This document shows, piece after piece, positions 61,984 to 64,000 of a DNA stretch of 64,000 bases (within the stretch, counting starts at the first letter, position 1; each line of letters starts with the position of its first letter). Made by a program: the position numbers and the translations under genes. Source of the DNA: Plumapathes pennacea (taxonomy: Eukaryota > Cnidaria > Anthozoa > Antipatharia > Myriopathidae); contig OZ038462.1 of NCBI GenBank assembly GCA_964036295.1, positions 41,087,680-41,151,679 of the forward strand, written 5' to 3'. The notes beneath the pieces were generated by a model. That model did no database searches and had not been told where the DNA came from. It worked only from the letters and a program-made list of their open reading frames with translations.

Positions 61984-64000
61984 ATGGAAGACTTGTCGGG
62001 AAACAGGAATCAAGAACAAACTCGCGATCAACACCTAAGGCCCGCAAGTCAGGAGTCCTGCAGGCTTCAGGCGTCACGACAAGATTATTCCCGACTGTCC
62101 AACAGTGAGTGAGCCCTTGATTTTTAATTATCCGTCAAAAACTCCTTCACTGCTAAAAATAACTCATTTAGTAAACTGTTATTTCGATTCCAGCTACGCC
62201 GAGTTCACAGAACGGACGCTTCCCGCGATACACAGGACAGCTGAATTCTCTGTCGGCTCTGTACCAGCCTGCTTTTAAACCGTACTCGTTTAGTCATATG
62301 TACGACAGCAAATACAGCAACGACTTCCAGGGCAGATTCTGGCCGCCGCCATCACCCGCCAGGTAAATGAGCAACTTTGTTGAATTTCATTCCTTCAGAC
62401 AAGTCACCGAGAGCGGAGAGAACGTTACCATAACAACAGTTGTTTAAATATCTTTAATACCGTGTCGCGTGTAGCACTTCTCTACAGCTTTCTTCAGTTT
62501 TGCGACCCCAAGTTACACTGTTTACATTCACACATTGGCTCCCCCAGATTTCTTTCCAACGAGTCGTCTGCATGCGAAACAGACAGCTAGACGTAGTTTT
62601 GAGAGAATGTTGGTCGCAGTTTGTCCACTCGCTCACTTTACACCTGACCAAAAGAGAGACAGATCTCGACAGAGAGTAAGGAATAACAAGTAATTGACTT
62701 ATCGCGCTATTGCAAGTATCGTTGGTAAAACTGCACGAAAAACTGGTATAGCGTGACATTCAGCACTCCCCCACCCCTCTTAAATTGTAACCACCCCTTA
62801 CCCTCCCTGCCTCCCTCCTTTCCTTAGTTTGTATGTGCCGATGCGTCTTGACCTTCAGTTTTGTATCGGCAGGGCTGACACCGCGAACTATGCACCAATC
62901 AAGCACCAGTTCCGGACAACCACATACCAAGACCACTTTCAAAAGATGACACCTTTCAGCCTGTCGTTTGTGACCCCATTTTCGAGACACAGGAAAAACA
63001 ACCCACAGCCCAACATGGTGAACACCTACAATTATCCAGACAGAGTAAGTTTGCAGTGGGTAGTATACTACAAGTAGGTAGGATACTATATAATCACATC
63101 TCCACTTCAAAGCTTGCACTGGCACTATTGAAAAGCCCTAAACCTCTAAAACCTGGCCAAGCGGACTTGCAAGTCAGCTCAAGTTTATTTAGTGATCAAC
63201 TTGCGTTTAACTTGAGTTTTCTTTTTTTTGTTTTTTGTTTTTAGCTGTTGTTGCTTTATTGTTTTAAGATTTCTTTTTTCTTCAGCCGAGGTGGATCTGG
63301 GACACCAACTCATCTTCAGGAGCACGTGCTTCGACTTCGAGTAAGTTCTCAATCCGTTATGTTGAAGTAGAATTAACTACGTCAATCTAAACTTTTTATA
63401 CCACTCGCAGTCCTTCCCCCTAAGTTTAGACTTACATTACAACATCAGATTTACTTTGGTTGCGTTCGATTGGGTCTGTTCCGGAAAGAAAAACTGTACT
63501 TTTCTCAAATTCTCTCTACTTGTTTATGAGTTAGGTCCCGTTTATATGGAGAAAAGTTGTCCTGAGTACCCGAGACAAGCCGACTACCCGAGATAGCCCG
63601 ACCACCCGAGACAACCCGACCACCCGAGTCACCCTCCTCCCCGAGTCACCCAAAATTCGGCATAACTGAAAATACAAGAGTACAGAAATCAACGATAAGA
63701 CGATCTTCCTTCGGTCCGTCATCCGTGGGCTTTATAAACTAAGTTTAAAAAGTTCTTTCCAGTCTCCAAACCGAGACGGCCAACTTTGACCAGGTTTACC
63801 CGGGACACTTTTCCATATATTAAACGCTGGGTAAAGTTGTCTCAGCTTTCTCCATATAAACAGGGCCTTAGTGCTCTTTTGAGTCGATAATCCAATCATC
63901 AGGCGCCGCACGCAGAACATACTCTTATGGTGCTTTTTTTTTTTTTTTTTTTTTTTTTTTTCTGACATCAGGTGAGGCACAAAACAAAACTCCGGTAAAT
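61984..64000 (+). CDS. Gene D: NNPQP-box protein of the same cluster (5' part, runs off the window)
   Basis: Not recognised by name. Exons 61984-62104, 62194-62362, 62873-63044 and 63286-63340 join in frame, followed by a possible 23-nt exon at 63972-63994 preceded by a long T tract. The start is MEDLSGNRNQEQ, a Gln/Arg/Ser-rich leader longer than in genes A-C. Short repeats are DSKYSNDF and RTTTYQDHF. The box reads RHRKNNPQPNMVNTYNYPDR and ends at the exon 3 donor; the next exon starts PRWIWDTNSSSG. Exon 3 enters in phase 2 through a split Arg (AG|G), exactly as in gene A. STK16 lies between this gene and the other three members. The C-terminus is beyond the window. Family membership is clear from the box and exon phase; function is unknown. 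Confidence 0.66.

Overview
This is a metazoan nuclear genomic window. It holds multi-exon genes with clean GT/AG junctions, and about half of the gene space is intronic and rich in short foldback repeats. Deep conservation with vertebrates, the mid-30s to 40% GC look, tRNA-headed SINEs, Penelope-like retroelements with GIY-YIG domains and many MITE-like foldbacks point to an invertebrate. An anthozoan cnidarian (coral or sea anemone) is my best guess, by inference only.

Layout. 1-6.0 kb: no gene; decayed retroelement and foldback repeats. 6.0-22.8 kb, minus strand: complete EIF5B (24 exons, 1181 aa predicted), the GTPase that joins ribosomal subunits. 23.3-31.2 kb, plus: complete UBE3A/E6AP-type HECT ubiquitin ligase (12 coding exons, 799 aa), divergent from EIF5B across about 575 bp. 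31.2-36.0 kb: intergenic, with a 5'-truncated Penelope-like element carrying GIY-YIG and a minimal hammerhead-ribozyme-like motif, plus a 161-bp tandem duplication. 36.0-44.6 kb, plus: complete TBC1D19 (23 exons, 529 aa), whose TBC domain lacks the usual Arg finger. 45.9-55.1 kb, plus: three small five-exon genes (A 183 aa, B 149 aa, C 184 aa) that I could only assemble by joining exons. 56.6-61.5 kb, minus: complete STK16-type kinase (10 exons, 303 aa). 62.0 kb to the window end, plus: gene D, a partial fourth member of the same small-gene family, divergent from STK16.

The most novel content is the A-B-C-(STK16)-D cluster. All four proteins share a box with Asn-Asn-Pro-(Gln/His)-Pro, encoded on an exon that always begins in phase 2 and always ends in phase 0 right after an Arg. 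Most also carry T/S-x-Y-Q-x-(D/E/H)-(Y/F) repeats. This looks like a tandemly expanded family resembling ciliary or sperm microtubule-inner-protein repeats, but the family name is not established here.

The introns host several structurally complete-looking elements: a 1174-bp element with 24-bp terminal inverted repeats, 9-bp target duplication and arrays of a TACCGACCAC decamer; a 120-bp MITE with a TAA duplication; a 314-bp MITE with a TA duplication abutting an STK16 splice acceptor; a TTAA-flanked foldback; a pogo-like MITE; and a perfect 69-bp inverted repeat. EIF5B (translation), UBE3A (protein turnover), TBC1D19 (membrane traffic) and STK16 (Golgi/secretory kinase) are housekeeping-type genes with no evident shared pathway. 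Exon joins were made by eye from reading frame, splice signals and remembered family sequence, not from transcripts.
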